A stretch of DNA of 11,661 nucleotides from Candidatus Coatesiibacteriota bacterium (GTDB lineage Bacteria > RBG-13-66-14 > B26-G2). Position numbers and translations under genes: made by a program. Below, in pieces: positions 5,278 to 11,661 of the stretch (positions are counted from its first letter, which is position 1; every line of letters starts with the position of its first letter). Where the stretch lies: assembly GCA_003647715.1 (NCBI GenBank), contig QMNJ01000035.1, positions 1 through 11,661 of the forward strand, in the 5' to 3' direction. The notes below the pieces were generated by a model that was not told where the DNA came from, made no database searches, and saw nothing but the letters and a program-made list of their open reading frames with translations.

Positions 5278-8200
5278 ATGATTGAACCAAGAATAGGTGT
5301 ATATATTTGCCATTGTGGACATAACATAGCAGGGACAGTTGATGTTGTTGAGGTTGCCAAGTTTGCAAGTGGTCTGCCCTATGTTGTTGTCTCTCGCGAC
5401 TATCAGTTTATGTGCTCTGACTCAGGGCAGAACCTCATAAAGGAAGATATAAAAGAACATAACCTGAATAGGGTTGTCGTGGCATCGTGTTCACCGCTTA
5501 TGCATGAGATTACATTCAGGACGGCGTGCAGACAGGCGGGCTTGAACCAGTATGAATTCACTATGGCAAACATAAGAGAGCATGTCTCGTGGGTAGCCAT
5601 TGATATGGCTTCTGCTACTGAAAAGGCGAAGGCGCAGGTCTCTGCCGCAGTTAGAAGAGCAGCACTCTTAGAGCCACTTGAGACAAGAATGGTGAAGATA
5701 AATCCCACAGCAATGGTAGTGGGTTCAGGTGTTGCAGGTATAGAAGCAGCACTGAGAATAGCAGAGGGTGGTAAGAAGGTATATCTGGTGGAGAAGAAGT
5801 CGTCTATTGGTGGTAACATGGCATATCTTGATAAGACATTTCCCACACTTGACTGTGCCGCATGTATCTTAACTCCAAAAATGGTGGCGGTGAAGAATAA
5901 TCCCAATATTGAGATACTCACTTATAGCGAGGTTGAAGAGGTCAAGGGATTTGTTGGAAACTTTCAGGTGAAAGTCAGAAAGAAGGCGAGGTATGTTGAC
6001 CTTGAGAAGTGCAATGCCTGTCAGGACTGCGTAGAGGTCTGCCCCGTCAGTGTGCCTAATGAGTTTGAGTTCGGACATAATGATAGGAAGGCGATATATC
6101 GCCTATTCCCACAGGCAGTTCCAAATACCTTTCTGATAGATAAGCAGGAGACGACTCCTTGCAAAGCAACCTGCCCCATTCATCAGGATGCTGCTGGGTA
6201 TATCGCACTTGTGGCAAAAGAGAAGTATAAGGAGGCAATGGAGGTTATAAGAAGGGCAAATCCCCTGCCCGCTGTCTGTGGCAGAGTATGTTTCCACCCC
6301 TGTGAGACCGAATGCAGAAGAAAGTTGGTAGATGAACCGATAGCAATACAGCAGTTGAAACGTTTCGTCTATGACTGGTGTTATGAACATGGTGTTGGGA
6401 TGGAGATACCCGAAATTGAAGAAGAGAAAAAAGAGAAGGTTGCGATAATTGGCTCGGGACCTTCTGGTCTCGCCTGTGCTTATGACCTCAGACAGAAGGG
6501 ATATAAGGTCACAATATTTGAGGCGTTTGATGAACCGGGCGGTATGCTAAGAACCTGCATACCAGAGTTCCGCCTTCCAAGGAATATTCTAGACAGAGAT
6601 ATTGATTATATTAAGGGGATGGGGGTAGAGATAAAGACGGGGATTAAGGTTGGAGAGGATATTGACTTTGATAAGTTGAGAGAGGACTATGATGCGGTCT
6701 ATATTGCCACAGGTGCATACGCAGGTAAGAAGATGGGAATACCGGGGGAGGATGCGGAGGGAGTATTTGACAGCGTTGAGTTTTTGATTAAGGTTAATAT
6801 GACCGCAAAGCCGAAGGGTATTGTGAGCGGTAATGTGATGATAGTAGGTGGTGGAAACAGTGCTGTTGATGCGGCGAGGGTTGCTCTGCGATTGGGTGCT
6901 AAGAAGGTTGATATATATTATCGTAGAACAGAGAGGGAGATGCCAGCCGATGAGTTTGAGGTAGAACAGGCAAGGGCGGAGGGCGTTGGACTAAATATTA
7001 TGACGGCACCAGTTGAGATTCTAACGGAAAACGGCAAGGTGAAGGCAGTTAGATGCATAAGGATGGATATGACCGAGCCGGACGAAACTGGTAGAAGGCG
7101 TCCTGTCCCGATTGAGGGCTCTGAGTATGAGGTTGACTATGACTATGTGATAATGGCTATAAGCCAGGAGCCGGACCTCACTGCAATTGAGGGAAAGAAG
7201 GGCTTTGAGATAACGAAGTGGAATACAATTGATGTCAATTCTGACAATATGACCACAGGTGTTAAGGGTGTATTTGCTGGTGGAGATGTGGTGAGAGGAC
7301 CTGCATCAGTTGTAGAGGCGATGTGTGATGGTAAGAAGGCGGCTATTGCAATAGACCAGTATCTCTCAGGTGTGAAAGAGAAGGACATCAAGGTGGATTA
7401 CGATGCTAATATCGTAAAGAGGAAAGAAGAGGTTGACTGGGTTGAATACTACAAAGAAAAAGCGAGACAAAGCCGTGTTAAAATGCGTGAGCTGGAACCA
7501 GAAGTAAGAAGGAAAAACTTTGATGAGGTGCTTCTGGGGTTTAGTGAGGATGAGGCAATAAAAGAGGCAGAGAGGTGCTTGCATTGTGGTCCCTGTGTTG
7601 AATGCTATGAGTGTGTAAGGGTGTGCGAGCCAGAGGCGATAATCCACGATGATAAAGACGAGATTATAGAACTTGATGTGGGAACCATCATCGTTGCTAC
7701 AGGATATAAACAGATGGATGGTGCCGAGGTAAAGCAGTTTATGTATGGAAGGCATCCCGATGTTCTGACCGCACTTGAGTTTGAACGGCTCGTCAATGCC
7801 GCTGGATTCACCGAAGGCAAGATTGTTACCTCAAAGGGCAAAGAGCCAGAATCAATAGCAATCCTCCACTGCATTGGTTCAAGGGATGAGAACTATCATA
7901 AATACTGCTCATCTGTCTGCTGTATGTATGCCCTAAAACTCGCTCATCTCGTAAAGGAGAGAACCAACGCAGAGGTCTATCAGTTATACATTGATATGAG
8001 GGCGAAGGGTAAGGGTTATGAGGAGTTCTATAACCGTCTGTTGAGAGAAGGTGTGAGGTTCATAAGAGGCAGGGCGGCGAGTGTTACAACATTCTATCTC
8101 TATCCTGAGGAGAAGGGTAAGATAATTGTAAGATGTGAGGATACATTGCTCAATCGTATAAGGAGGATTCCAGTAGATATGGTAGTTCTATGTATGGCGA

Positions 8201-8667
8201 TTGAGCCGACAGAAGATGCTCAGAGGATAGCCAACATTTTCAATATATCAAGAAGTCAGGATGGGTTCTTCTTGGAGAAGCACCCGAAACTCGCCCCTGT
8301 TGAGACAGCAAATGATGGCGTGTTTATTGCGGGTGCCTGTCAGGGACCGAAGGACATACCTGATTCAGTGGCACAGGGGGGTGCTGCAGGGGCAGCGGCG
8401 CTCTCTCTGATAGACAAGGGTGAGGTGGAGATAGAGGGTGCTATTGCGGTTATCAATGAGGAGATATGTTCAGGGTGTAGGATATGCAACAATCTATGTC
8501 CTTACAGTGCAATTGAATTTGATGAGGAGAAGAAGGTATCGCGTGTGATAGAGGCGCTGTGTAAGGGTTGTGGAACCTGCGTATCTGCCTGCCCGTCAAG
8601 TGCTATTACCGCTCTTCACTTTACAGATGAGCAGATTATTGCTGAGATAGAAGGGGTGCTGATATGA
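5278..8667 (+). CDS. hdrA: HdrA with an inserted GltD/NfnB-like NAD(P)H-flavin module
   Basis: This is the bifurcating flavoprotein of the Hdr complex, with an extra flavin oxidoreductase domain. Domain order: HdrA N-terminal domain (1-140, start IGVYICHCGHNIAG); FAD Rossmann motif VVGSGVAG (147-154); HdrA motif DCAAC (192-196); ferredoxin cluster Cys245, 248, 251, 255. The insert (about 290-766) has GltD-type cysteines (295, 299, 334, 338, 342, 346), an FAD motif AIIGSGPSG (389-397), an NAD(P)H Rossmann motif IVGGGNSAVDAA (522-533), the GltD motif YYRRTEREMPA (547-557) and a flavin motif GVFAGGDVVRGPASVVEAM (664-682). HdrA sequence then resumes with a Cys-rich stretch (767, 770, 773, 776, 779, 783), IIVATGY (804-810) and HCIGSRD with YCSSVCCM (864-883). 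It ends in two ferredoxin clusters (1064-1074 and 1095-1105). Removing the insert leaves about 650 residues, the normal HdrA length. A weak GAGG (5265-5268) precedes the ATG. The stop overlaps mvhD by ATGA. Confidence 0.95.
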   Translation: MIEPRIGVYICHCGHNIAGTVDVVEVAKFASGLPYVVVSRDYQFMCSDSGQNLIKEDIKEHNLNRVVVASCSPLMHEITFRTACRQAGLNQYEFTMANIREHVSWVAIDMASATEKAKAQVSAAVRRAALLEPLETRMVKINPTAMVVGSGVAGIEAALRIAEGGKKVYLVEKKSSIGGNMAYLDKTFPTLDCAACILTPKMVAVKNNPNIEILTYSEVEEVKGFVGNFQVKVRKKARYVDLEKCNACQDCVEVCPVSVPNEFEFGHNDRKAIYRLFPQAVPNTFLIDKQETTPCKATCPIHQDAAGYIALVAKEKYKEAMEVIRRANPLPAVCGRVCFHPCETECRRKLVDEPIAIQQLKRFVYDWCYEHGVGMEIPEIEEEKKEKVAIIGSGPSGLACAYDLRQKGYKVTIFEAFDEPGGMLRTCIPEFRLPRNILDRDIDYIKGMGVEIKTGIKVGEDIDFDKLREDYDAVYIATGAYAGKKMGIPGEDAEGVFDSVEFLIKVNMTAKPKGIVSGNVMIVGGGNSAVDAARVALRLGAKKVDIYYRRTEREMPADEFEVEQARAEGVGLNIMTAPVEILTENGKVKAVRCIRMDMTEPDETGRRRPVPIEGSEYEVDYDYVIMAISQEPDLTAIEGKKGFEITKWNTIDVNSDNMTTGVKGVFAGGDVVRGPASVVEAMCDGKKAAIAIDQYLSGVKEKDIKVDYDANIVKRKEEVDWVEYYKEKARQSRVKMRELEPEVRRKNFDEVLLGFSEDEAIKEAERCLHCGPCVECYECVRVCEPEAIIHDDKDEIIELDVGTIIVATGYKQMDGAEVKQFMYGRHPDVLTALEFERLVNAAGFTEGKIVTSKGKEPESIAILHCIGSRDENYHKYCSSVCCMYALKLAHLVKERTNAEVYQLYIDMRAKGKGYEEFYNRLLREGVRFIRGRAASVTTFYLYPEEKGKIIVRCEDTLLNRIRRIPVDMVVLCMAIEPTEDAQRIANIFNISRSQDGFFLEKHPKLAPVETANDGVFIAGACQGPKDIPDSVAQGGAAGAAALSLIDKGEVEIEGAIAVINEEICSGCRICNNLCPYSAIEFDEEKKVSRVIEALCKGCGTCVSACPSSAITALHFTDEQIIAEIEGVLI

Positions 8668-9092
8668 GTTTTGAGCCAAAGATAGTAGGTTTTTTATGCA
8701 ACTGGTGTGCATACACCGGTGCAGACCTTGCAGGCACATCAAGGATGAAATACCCCCCCAATGTTAGAGTTATAAGGGTAATGTGCTCTGGGAGGGTTGA
8801 CCCTCAATTCGTGGTGAAGGCGTTTGAGCAGGGAGCAGATGGTGTGCTTATTGCCGGATGTCATCCTCCTTCTGACTGTCACTATATCAATGGGAATTAT
8901 AAGACATTTAGGAGGTTCCCCTTGCTCGTTAAGTTGCTCTCGCAATTTGGTATAGAGGAGAAGAGATTACGGCTTGAGTGGGTCTCAGCAGCAGAAGGTG
9001 AGAAGTTTGCAAAAGTAGTCACGGAGATGACGGAGGAGATTCGTAGATTGGGACCCCTATATGGTAAGAAGAGCAGGGAAGGAGGCGAGTAG
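8664..9092 (+). CDS. mvhD: MvhD-like [2Fe-2S] linker between hydrogenase and HdrA
   Basis: MvhD is the small iron-sulfur subunit that carries electrons from the MvhAG hydrogenase to HdrA. The 142 residues show the conserved family pattern: FLCNWCAYTGAD with Cys12 and Cys15, MCSGRVDP with Cys41, and GCHPPSDCHY with Cys66 and Cys72. Five cysteines are the usual complement for its [2Fe-2S] cluster. It is preceded by AAGGGG (8651-8656) within hdrA and overlaps the hdrA stop. In some lineages MvhD is fused to HdrA; here it is separate but directly adjacent. Its presence shows that this Hdr is meant to dock with a hydrogenase or a similar electron-input module. Confidence 0.95.
   Translation: MSFEPKIVGFLCNWCAYTGADLAGTSRMKYPPNVRVIRVMCSGRVDPQFVVKAFEQGADGVLIAGCHPPSDCHYINGNYKTFRRFPLLVKLLSQFGIEEKRLRLEWVSAAEGEKFAKVVTEMTEEIRRLGPLYGKKSREGGE
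9079..9085 (+). promoter_or_regulatory. Strong ribosome-binding site deciding a TTG start for mvhG
   Basis: AAGGAGG at 9079-9085 stands 8 bases before TTG 9094, the ideal distance. The only in-frame ATG (9061) lies before this site and has no comparable Shine-Dalgarno. Starting at TTG also removes a non-conserved basic N-terminal extension of 11 residues. Confidence 0.7.
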
Positions 9093-9093
9093 G

Positions 9094-10074
9094 TTGCCTA
9101 AGAAGAAGATAGGGTTTTACTGGGCTTCCGCATGTGGTGGGTGTGAGGTTGCTGTTCTTGATATAGATGAGAACATACTGAAGGTAGCAGAGTTAGCGGA
9201 CATATTTATGTGGCCTGTTGCTATGGACTATAAATTCTCCGACCTTGAGGCGATGAAGGATGGTGAGTTTGATGCCGTATTTTTCAATGGCGCCATAAGA
9301 AACGATGAGGAAGAACATCTTGCAAATCTGTTCAGGAAGAAGTCAAAGGTGCTTGTGGCTTTTGGTGCCTGTTCCTGCTTTGGTGGAATACCATCTCTGG
9401 CAAATCTATACAGCATTGGTGACCTCCTTAACCGTGCTTACTTGGAGGCACCTTCAAATGACAACCCTGATAAGATACTGCCTCAACCGAAGTTTAGTGT
9501 AGAAGAAGGTGAAATAACAATTCCAACTATGTATAATAGAGTAAAGACACTAAATCAAGTAGTTGATGTTGATTATTATATACCAGGTTGTCCACCAACA
9601 CCTGAACAGATAACGGATGCGGTTTTAACACTCCTGACAAAAGAACCTCCTGAAAAGGGGCATTTCTTTGCAGGTGAGAAAACACTCTGTGATACCTGCG
9701 AGCGAGAGAAGAGTGATAAGAGCATCACTGAGTTTAAGCGTCTCCACCTAACACCACCTGAGGAGATAGATAATACAAAATGCCTCCTTGAGCAGGGTAT
9801 AATCTGCCTTGGACCAATAACCAGGAGTGGCTGTGATAATAGATGTATAAATGCGAATATGCCGTGCAGGGGTTGTTTCGGACCGGCGCCCTATGTATCT
9901 GATATGGGCGCTAAATTCATATCAGCGCTTGGTTCAATTGAGGCGGCAGATGACGAGGAGACAGCAAAGAAGATGGCAGAGCAGTTCTATGACCCCGCTG
10001 GCACGCTCTATCGCTTCACACTGTCGTTATCATTATTGAGAGGTAATATTAAAACAGAGGAGAGAACGGAATGA
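9094..10074 (+). CDS. mvhG: F420-non-reducing-type [NiFe] hydrogenase small subunit
   Basis: This is the iron-sulfur subunit of the cytoplasmic group 3c-type hydrogenase; it passes electrons from the Ni-Fe site in MvhA to MvhD. With the TTG start it has 326 residues. It opens with the family hallmark FYWASACGGCE. Proximal-cluster ligands are Cys14, Cys17, Cys93 (GACSCFGG) and Cys166 (PGCPPTP). Eight further cysteines (199, 202, 230, 238, 247, 251, 258, 261) supply two more [4Fe-4S] clusters. There is no twin-arginine signal, so the enzyme is cytoplasmic. An in-frame ATG at 9061 would add 11 residues and overlap mvhD by 32 bases, but the Shine-Dalgarno at 9079-9085 favours TTG 9094, two codon positions after the mvhD stop. 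The stop overlaps mvhA by ATGA. Confidence 0.94.
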   Translation: MPKKKIGFYWASACGGCEVAVLDIDENILKVAELADIFMWPVAMDYKFSDLEAMKDGEFDAVFFNGAIRNDEEEHLANLFRKKSKVLVAFGACSCFGGIPSLANLYSIGDLLNRAYLEAPSNDNPDKILPQPKFSVEEGEITIPTMYNRVKTLNQVVDVDYYIPGCPPTPEQITDAVLTLLTKEPPEKGHFFAGEKTLCDTCEREKSDKSITEFKRLHLTPPEEIDNTKCLLEQGIICLGPITRSGCDNRCINANMPCRGCFGPAPYVSDMGAKFISALGSIEAADDEETAKKMAEQFYDPAGTLYRFTLSLSLLRGNIKTEERTE

Positions 10075-11546
10075 AGAGATATACAATAGACCCAATAACA
10101 CGCCTTGAGGGGCACGGGAAGATAGAGATCTTCGTTGATGACAACTATCAGGTCAAGAGGGCATATCTACAGGTTCCAGAGTTTCGTGGCTTTGAGAAGT
10201 TCTGCGTTGGAAGACCAGTTGAAGAAATGCCCAGAATTACTTGCAGAATATGCGGTGTATGCCCTCCGGCTCATCATACTGCGTCCACAAAAGCAGCCGA
10301 TGCTGTGTATAAGGTTGAGATACCACCTCTGGCGAAGAAGTTGAGGGAACTGGCATATTCCGCATATTACTTCTCAGACCACACCCTTCATATTTACGCA
10401 CTCGGCGGACCGGACTTTGTGTTGGGACCGAAGGCACCAAAAGCACAGAGGAATATATTGGGAGTAATCCAGAAGGTAGGGCTTGAGGTGGGCAAAGAGG
10501 TGATAAAGAACCGAGGTTATGGGCAGAGGATATTGACCATCTTCGGAGGAAAGGGTGTTCACCCTATCTATGGCGTGCCCGGGGGTATATCAAAGGGGTT
10601 AACCAAAGAGGAGAGAGACGAGATTATCGCAATGTCCGATAGTATGCTTGAGTTCGCAAAGTTCACTCAAAAATTGATAGAGGATGTTGTGTTAAAGAAT
10701 AAAGAGTATATGGATATAATTCTCGCAGAGGAGAACACAATGCCCACCTACTATGTGGGTCTGGTGGACGAAAACAACTATGTGAACTTCTATGACGGCA
10801 AGGTCAGAGTGGTTGACCAGGAGGGTAAGGAGTTCGCTAAATTCACTCCGCCTGAATATCTCAACCACATAGCGGAGAGAACAGAGCAGTGGAGTTATCT
10901 CAAATTCCCCTATCTCAAGAATGTGGGCTGGAAGGGCTTTTCCGCAGGGAAGGATAGTGGTATCTATAGAGTGGCACCACTTGCCCGTCTAAATGTAGCA
11001 GATGGTATGGCGACACCGCTTGCACAGGCGGAATATGAGAAGATGTATGACACGCTCGGAGGAAAGCCCGCACACCAAACATTCGCATATCACTGGGCAA
11101 GGGCGATTGAGCAGTTGTATGCGGCAGAGTTATTGCATAAACTGATAAGAGAGGATGACATAACCGGAGATGAGATAAGAGTGGTTCCCACCGAGACACC
11201 CTCCGAGGGCGTTGGAATTGTGGAGGCATGCAGGGGAACGCTCATTCACCACTATAAGACCGATGAGAACGGTATTATAACTGATGTCAATTTGATAGTT
11301 GCGACTGTTCAAAATAATGCTGCTATGTGTATGTCTCTAACAGATATGGCTCGCTACATAATGGATGGAAAGAAGAGGGACTTTGACGAGGGTGACCTCA
11401 ATATGATTGAGATGGCATTCAGGGCTTATGACCCCTGTATGGCATGTGGGACGCACTCACTGCCTGGCGAGATGCCACTTGAGGTGAATATCCGCAGTTG
11501 GGATACAGGCGATATATTGAAGAGTATAACCAGAGGGCTGGATTAG
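10071..11546 (+). CDS. mvhA: F420-non-reducing-type [NiFe] hydrogenase large subunit
   Basis: This is the catalytic subunit that oxidises or produces H2 at a Ni-Fe(CN)2CO centre. The 491 residues contain both metal-binding ends. RLEGHG (11-16) and RICGVCPPAHH (59-69) supply the N-terminal ligands Cys61 and Cys64. DPCMACGTH (454-462) supplies the C-terminal ligands Cys456 and Cys459. All four ligands are cysteine, with no selenocysteine codon. A 29-residue tail (463-491) follows His462; in this family such a tail is normally removed by a maturation protease after cofactor insertion. Neither that protease nor hyp maturation genes are in the window, so they must lie elsewhere. AGAGGAGA (10056-10063) precedes the start, which overlaps the mvhG stop. 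It is the last gene of the operon visible here. Confidence 0.96.
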   Translation: MKRYTIDPITRLEGHGKIEIFVDDNYQVKRAYLQVPEFRGFEKFCVGRPVEEMPRITCRICGVCPPAHHTASTKAADAVYKVEIPPLAKKLRELAYSAYYFSDHTLHIYALGGPDFVLGPKAPKAQRNILGVIQKVGLEVGKEVIKNRGYGQRILTIFGGKGVHPIYGVPGGISKGLTKEERDEIIAMSDSMLEFAKFTQKLIEDVVLKNKEYMDIILAEENTMPTYYVGLVDENNYVNFYDGKVRVVDQEGKEFAKFTPPEYLNHIAERTEQWSYLKFPYLKNVGWKGFSAGKDSGIYRVAPLARLNVADGMATPLAQAEYEKMYDTLGGKPAHQTFAYHWARAIEQLYAAELLHKLIREDDITGDEIRVVPTETPSEGVGIVEACRGTLIHHYKTDENGIITDVNLIVATVQNNAAMCMSLTDMARYIMDGKKRDFDEGDLNMIEMAFRAYDPCMACGTHSLPGEMPLEVNIRSWDTGDILKSITRGLD

Positions 11547-11555
11547 AGCCATCTG

Positions 11556-11579
11556 TTTAACAAATAATTTAACAAATAA
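11556..11579. repeat. Perfect 12-base tandem repeat after mvhA
   Basis: TTTAACAAATAA occurs twice head to tail (11556-11567 and 11568-11579), starting nine bases after the mvhA stop. It may be a slippage duplication. I see no hairpin potential and no known motif in it. Confidence 0.6.
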
Positions 11580-11589
11580 ATGTAATAGA

Positions 11590-11610
11590 GTAGGAGAAAA
11601 TCTCTTATTT
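11590..11610 (+). terminator. Weak terminator-like hairpin after the hdr-mvh operon
   Basis: TAGGAGA (11591-11597) pairs with TCTCTTA (11601-11607) around the three-base loop AAA, with one G-T wobble and possible extension by two or three weak pairs. It is followed by TTTATAAATT rather than a clean T-run. It lies 44 bases after the operon's last stop, where a terminator would be expected, but the stem is weak. Confidence 0.35.
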
Positions 11611-11633
11611 ATAAATTCCGTTGTAATACATCC

Positions 11634-11658
11634 AATTATATTAGCATTTAATATAGTT
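11634..11658. repeat. AT-rich inverted repeat at the window edge
   Basis: TATATTA (11637-11643) faces TAATATA (11649-11655) across GCATT. The arms extend to 10 pairs (11634-11658) with one G-T. It could be an operator or hairpin for a gene beyond the window. The low sequence complexity makes chance a real possibility. Confidence 0.3.
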
Positions 11659-11661
11659 AGG

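Noticed and set aside
5261..5281. Six-codon mini-frame ending in an ATGA overlap with the hdrA start
   Set aside because: There is no Shine-Dalgarno before it and no meaningful product. An overlap of this size arises easily by chance.
6100..7600. Possible assembly fusion of separate hdrA and gltD genes
   Set aside because: The frame is open throughout, base composition and codon use look continuous, and HdrA motifs resume exactly where expected after the insert. This argues for a real inserted domain, though read mapping has not been done.
9061..9093. ATG at 9061 as the mvhG start
   Set aside because: It overlaps mvhD by 32 bases and lacks a good Shine-Dalgarno. AAGGAGG at 9079-9085 points to TTG 9094, which also matches the usual N-terminus of the family.
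10071..11546. Selenocysteine hydrogenase or archaeal methanogen origin
   Set aside because: Both Ni-binding motifs use cysteine codons and no in-frame TGA occurs. The promoters, Shine-Dalgarno sites and DnaK neighbourhood are bacterial.

Overview
The window reads as a bacterial chromosome fragment, probably from an uncultured, anaerobic, hydrogen-metabolising bacterium. Bacterial features are the Shine-Dalgarno sequences, TTGACA-type -35 boxes, a sigma-54-like -24/-12 promoter and a bacterial-type DnaK. The DNA is moderately AT-rich. All eight genes lie on the + strand. I cannot fix the phylum. The gene content (Mvh/Hdr complex, secreted beta-helix protein, Hsp20-DnaK) would fit a candidate phylum such as WOR-3/Stahlbacteria, but that is a guess.

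Region 1 (1-2700) is a protein-quality-control unit. A small heat-shock protein (hsp20) is followed by dnaK, with a GC-rich hairpin between them and a rho-independent terminator after dnaK. The 130 bases upstream of hsp20 are rich in signals: a 10-base direct repeat at a 20-base period, overlapping inverted repeats, and a good sigma-54 promoter match. The usual CIRCE and HAIR heat-shock operators are absent.

Region 2 (2700-3600) is a single secreted protein with a parallel beta-helix fold. Its sigma-70-type promoter lies so close to the ATG that the mRNA should be leaderless or nearly so.

Region 3 (3618-11546) is a six-gene operon, hdrC-hdrB-hdrA-mvhD-mvhG-mvhA. It encodes a complete heterodisulfide-reductase-like module joined through MvhD to a group 3c-type [NiFe] hydrogenase. 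Four of the five junctions overlap or nearly touch. In methanogens this complex uses H2 to reduce ferredoxin and a disulfide together by flavin-based electron bifurcation. Here HdrA is 1129 residues. A complete GltD/NfnB-like flavin and NAD(P)H-binding module of about 475 residues is inserted inside an otherwise standard HdrA of about 650 residues. This suggests a bifurcating or confurcating enzyme that links H2, ferredoxin, NAD(P)(H) and an HdrB-bound acceptor. It is the most interesting feature of the window.

Region 4 (11547-11661) is non-coding and AT-rich. It holds a perfect 12-base tandem repeat, a weak terminator-like hairpin and an AT-rich inverted repeat at the window edge. No RNA genes, insertion sequences, CRISPR arrays or integration sites were seen. 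No stretch longer than 300 bases lacks a gene.
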